Shown here: positions 59,771-64,000 of the stretch, in pieces
How the letters are laid out: the number at the start of each line of letters is the position of its first letter
How positions within the stretch are numbered: position 1 is the stretch's first letter
Assembly: GCF_000218685.1 (NCBI RefSeq)
Contig: NW_006763291.1
Coordinates: 829,789-893,788 of the forward strand
Source of the DNA: Serpula lacrymans var. lacrymans S7.9
Taxonomy: Eukaryota > Basidiomycota > Agaricomycetes > Boletales > Serpulaceae
DNA length: 64,000 nucleotides
Direction: 5' to 3'
Made by a program: the position numbers and the translations under genes
Notes under the pieces: model-generated
What the model was told of the DNA's origin: nothing
What the model saw: the letters and a program-made list of their open reading frames with translations, nothing else
Databases searched by the model: none

Positions 59771-62176
59771 TGTTGAGCGCCTGGTCAAGTGCTTTAATAT
59801 ACAGAGCGTTGAAAGCCAATGGTTAGTCTTTAGGGATGGGAAATGCGCAACAAGCTGTTATAGTCAGAATTCCAGAGATTATGAGAAGTCAGCCAGTGAT
59901 GATTTGAGGAAAACAATGAGCTGTATAATGGTGACGTGGTAAGGTGCAAATGGGAAGACGAGTACCAAGGGAAATATACGAGAGGTCAAGTCTGAAGAAG
60001 TGCAAAGCACGATAAGAAAACTATTAAGTAGCAAGTACCAAGCATGACAACAGATATACAGTCAGGGACCAGGGGATCTCGCCATCAGGTCACGGTTAGA
60101 CCTCTGGAACGGTTACTGAATTTTCCATTCATAGAAAGCTGGACATGTGTCCCTGTAAAGCCGATGCTGTGCTGTTCTATGAATTGACAGGAACAATTAC
60201 AAGGATTTTTCCATGAACGAGCAAGCCTAGAACGTTCAGACTGCCAAGCTGTAGGCTGTTGCCGTAAAACTGCAAGAAACCGCAAGAGAAAATAGTGATA
60301 GACGAACTTGTCATTCAGTTTGTAGGCCTCTACGCGATATGTTTTCGGCGTTCCTGTTCGACATTCCACGTCACAATGGACCAAACGTTCAAAAGTTTGG
60401 AGGCTTCACTCAGAGCACGGCGCGGAACAGAGCTCCGGTAAATAGACTGTGGGAATTACCCACCATTTCGGCGCCTTCCTTTTTTTGGTAAAAGTTTGAT
60501 AACTGGCGCTGCACTGCAACAAAAGTGAAAGACATCCTGTTCGGTCGTCACTCTTCCCTATCACTGGACTTCCTCAGCTACAGTACATCTACCAACACAA
60601 ATAGCTTCCCTACCAATATCGTCCAGTGCTGTCCATAAACTTACTTACATTCGCCTCCAGTACAACGCTCATGAAAGCTCACAGTATGATAAGTATGAGA
60701 AGAATGATGAACCGTTTCAAGCTATGATCATCGGCTACGGAGACATGGTTTCGCCTGTAGATCCCCGAAAAACGAGGTGGTCTCTTTGATCATTTGATGG
60801 ACCGCCTTTTCAGAGCAAGACAGGTACAGGGATAATGCCTTCAGGTACCGTGCCCAGACTGCCCAGTACGTCAAATAAAACGACACCGTTTGATCGCTCA
60901 GCCATTTCCTGTGCCTCAATACGGAGAGAGATCTGCATATGTGCCGTGCCTTTCAGAGCTCAGGCCGATCATAAGCTATGTGTGCACTGTGCATTCCCCC
61001 ATTATCATGCGGGGCAGTACCCCTGAATCCAACCACTTTGCTTGTAAGAAGTTAAGCTTGTCTCTTGCGGCCACTGGTAATATCTTGACATCCAGACATT
61101 ACTCAAGGCAAGTGACGTGCACCTCGTGCTTAGGTTAAGCAACTGTTGAAGAGCACTCTGTATGTTTCAGTGTTGCCATCACCGTGTCACAAGCCTGTGC
61201 TTGACCGTGAATTATGATCCGTGATTCGGAGTGATTGCGGCGAACGTTCGACGTTCACCTTTCTACTGGGCTGCCTGCACATCGAGTAAGTGGCGCACCG
61301 CAGATAAAATTTCACTTTTATCCAGCTGACCAATATGCTGCTGGTAGATGTTGATCCGCCGACAACTTCAAGAACTTTTCACGGGGTACGTAGCAAGTCA
61401 GCCCAAACGCAAAGCAAATCGGGTTCAACACACGTATCAGAAACTTGTGAACCGGTGTAGGTGTACAGCGTTTCTCACTTTGATAGGCTTAACGATGATC
61501 GACATCCACGGTCTGACATCCCCAAATGATCGGTGCTTTCGAGAACTAAGTTTAGATGAGACTCGCCGGACCTCAATCTCACATTCGTACTCTCGACGGC
61601 GCTCATTTCTATCTCGCGTATAGGCTCGGCTGAGAGATTGAACTGAAGGTCTTTCTCGTGCGTACAGTCTTTGCTAAGCTTCACAAGTCGAGTATTGGAA
61701 GCATACTGATGACCCCTGGTACGCCTCCCTCAAGTTCGCGTATCAGATTCACATGCCAACGCACTAACACTTGTGTGAGCAGCGCAGAATCTAAACCTTG
61801 ACAGTTCTGCTATCTCGAAAATCACATCGTTGATGGATTTTCGAAGTTTGTGTTTTGGTAAGTACCATGCTTCTGATAATCTACAAACATATTAGGTACC
61901 ATCACGACAAACGTCATGACATAGTGCCTGTCTGCAAGCAGATGACAGTGTTCAAGGTTCAAGGTTCAACATACATACCTTTTTAACGTTTAGCGTTTGA
62001 ATTCAGGATTCTAAGTCTCAGGCGCACTCGCAAGTTGTATTACTACGACTACAGTTCCCTTTCATTCATTATTTACTATCATTCCAGGGGTCCAAACATT
62101 GAAGGGCTTGTCGTTCACATAATTGCACAGTTTTGGTAGCAAACAATCAAAGTAGCAGAGTGAGTAGAGACCACTG
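59771..62176. other. Intergenic, 2.4 kb, megasynthase promoter side
   Basis: Between the megasynthase start and the permease stop, both on the minus strand. Short open frames exist (for example 60085-60384 on the minus strand), but none resembles a known protein. The region nearest 59771 should hold the megasynthase promoter. I see no transposon or RNA gene. Confidence 0.4.
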
Positions 62177-64000
62177 TTACCACCTGCCATCTATCCACCT
62201 AATCTCCATATATCTCAGCACCGCGTATACAACTATGGTGAGTACAAAACTCGTGTAAAGCCCTATATCGCCCGTGCCAGCCCTTGCGATGGGGCCTTCA
62301 TACCATGCTTGCTTCATGCACGGTATAACGATGCCGATTCCACATAGAAATGAGACGACCGCGGCGATGCCCGTGGGTAGACGTGAGGGAATGTCCCATT
62401 CAGACACGTTGTATGTGGAGAAAGAGCTACGACGGAATATGACATGCTCAGTGCAGACGATAGCAAAATATATGATCGTCCAATAGCCGATGATGCCTGA
62501 GTACATGTGATCATGAAAAAGACTGGTAAGCACGAGAAGAGGAGTACCCACTGATGACATCAACAAAAGTTGTGTAAAATTTGTTTGCGCCAACAATTGC
62601 AACGGGTATTAGACTAGAGCGTGGTAGTTGAGAAAATGGCCCATGATACGACGATAAGAATAGAGCTGCTCACATTGCTTCTGAAATGAAGACATACACC
62701 CATTGAGGCAGGCGAGCAAACAAGGGAGAGACTGTCATGAAACTTGTCGCAAAAGTATACATCGTGATGGCGCAAGCAGTCGAGCTGAACAACGAGACGA
62801 CGACGGTCATGAACGCCCCGAACCCGCCAGCTGGAGACAAGGTAGCGTATATAAGGCCTCCGACGTTATTTCCATTTCCAAATGCCTCTTGCCAGGCTGG
62901 CACGAATGCTGCTCCTGCGGCAAAAGCAGCCCCAATGATGTGACCAGTCAGCTAAAATGTAATATAATGTAGTCAACCGACTGCCATTCACATAATATGA
63001 AATCTTACACTAGGGACTAGGAATCCGAGGTAGGAGTACATGAACAACCTGAACCTGGCAGTAGAATACGATAAGTGAGACTGATATGAGGGGAGGAAGA
63101 GCAGATGGGATAACCTACGCAGAAGCATCTGGGCTGTGGAAAACACCATAGTCGGCCGTCATCGTGCACCAACTTAAGATGCTAGATGCTATGGTTGATG
63201 CGAAGGAAATCACAGTCGCAGGGCTTGGTCGAGGTGCTTGATAAGATTGCACTTGGATTAGTGTCTTGCCGTTTAACCCTAACATCAAAATGAACGCGAT
63301 TACGCTTGGGATCCATGCAATGCTTTCGAATCTGAGGGATAGATTAACAATAGTGTCAGTTAAAGTTTATATGAGATGTCACTAACAGATGTAGAACTCG
63401 ATATCCAAAAAAGACAACCTACAATGTGACATTCAATTCGACAACTTTCTTGGTAAGGGATTGTACGCACCGCGAGTGAAATGATGCTAATAATCACAAT
63501 GCCGAGTGTATCATCCAGGCGAGACGACACACTGGCCAACGTCTGGCCGCCAATTATACAGTTTAGGATTAAAAACCCGATCATTGAGAATACGTTCAGC
63601 ACGCTTGGCAAGATTGCACCATAGTAACTGTTCATGATATCAGTTATGCAACTCGCATATATGTGATTTTATTAGTACGTGCCCCCAGGAGAAACGCGAA
63701 AGCACCATAGATCGCGTCCCTAGCTTCGGACCGAAGACTGCCCTGATCAAAGCTCGTTAAACATGCTATGTATGTTGGAGAAACTGTTGGCATACATATA
63801 TGCTGGAACAATGCAACAACTGGTAAGAAAGACCATTTAAGTGTGGGCGCAATGATGTGGGCTTTGGGGCTCACATGCAGTCGACAACGATAAGGATTAT
63901 GACGGAATCTACCAGTCCAAGGGAGAAAAAAGCGGGCCCTGACGAGCCTGTGCTGAATCTGTACATTCATCGTTACGAACTGCGATACAGACTTCTCCAA
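62177..64000 (-). CDS. Fcy2-like purine-cytosine permease (NCS1 family), 5' end cut by window
   Basis: Proton symporter for cytosine, purines or related nucleobases at the plasma membrane. The 5' end lies beyond base 64000. The first exon seen gives FSTGSSGPAFFSLGLVDS and VIILIVVDC, then after introns CCIVPAY and IFGPKLGTRSMVLSRFSWG. The next exon is YYGAILPSVLNVFSMIGFLILNCIIGGQTLASVSSRLDDTLGIVI, the most diagnostic segment of fungal Fcy2-type proteins. Later exons include helices with WIPSVIAFILMLGLNG, MYSYLGFLVPSL and GGFGAFMTVVVSLFSS. The end is YEGPIARAGTGDIGLYTSFVLTIVVYAVLRY and EIRWIDGRW with the stop at 62177. One intron (63682-63628) appears to use a GC donor. Substrate is inferred from family only. 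Confidence 0.87.

Noticed and set aside
60085..60384. Minus-strand 99-codon frame upstream of the megasynthase as a small pathway gene
   Set aside because: No recognisable motif and no supporting neighbouring exon; probably chance.

Overview
The window looks like genomic DNA of a filamentous basidiomycete, most likely an Agaricomycete. Nearly every gene is broken by many short GT-AG introns (roughly 45-75 bases). The protein families fit: a noncanonical G-alpha protein with a long insert, Mov10-like zinc-finger helicases, SIN1, an exomer-type Chs5-Arf1-binding protein and a fungal aspartokinase. There are no prokaryotic operons, no CRISPR array, and no tRNA or rRNA gene that I can see. Gene spans below run from start codon to stop codon and include introns. 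I joined exons by eye, using reading frame, splice consensus and protein-family continuity.

Left third (0-23.5 kb), mostly housekeeping: an unknown two-exon gene (-), a MATE-family efflux transporter (-), mitochondrial outer-membrane assembly factor Sam50 (+), mitochondrial ribosomal protein uS8m (-), a transaldolase (-), the TORC2 subunit SIN1 (+), two tandem Mov10-like RNA helicases with CCCH and U1-like zinc fingers (+), and a NIPA-type magnesium transporter (+). A small, poorly supported minus-strand gene candidate lies between the helicases.

Middle (23.5-47 kb): Xaa-Pro aminopeptidase P (+), a divergent G-alpha subunit (-), an unusually long 4-kb gap with no recognisable gene, aspartokinase HOM3 (+), a Chs5-Arf1-binding (exomer) protein (+), a CCDC6-like coiled-coil protein (+), a glutamine-rich small heat-shock protein (+) and a secreted protein of unknown function with faint arrestin-like sequence (-).

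Right end (47.8-64 kb): one minus-strand gene of about 12 kb encodes a hybrid highly reducing polyketide synthase-nonribosomal peptide synthetase. Its domain order is KS-AT-DH-(degenerate MT)-ER-KR-ACP-C-A-T-TE. After a 2.4-kb gap comes the 3' part of an Fcy2/NCS1-type purine-cytosine permease (-), cut by the window edge. I see no obvious tailoring enzyme beside the megasynthase, so it may act alone or with genes outside the window. It is the most interesting feature here: a hybrid synthase with a C-terminal thioesterase, which should couple one amino acid to a reduced polyketide and release it by hydrolysis or cyclisation.
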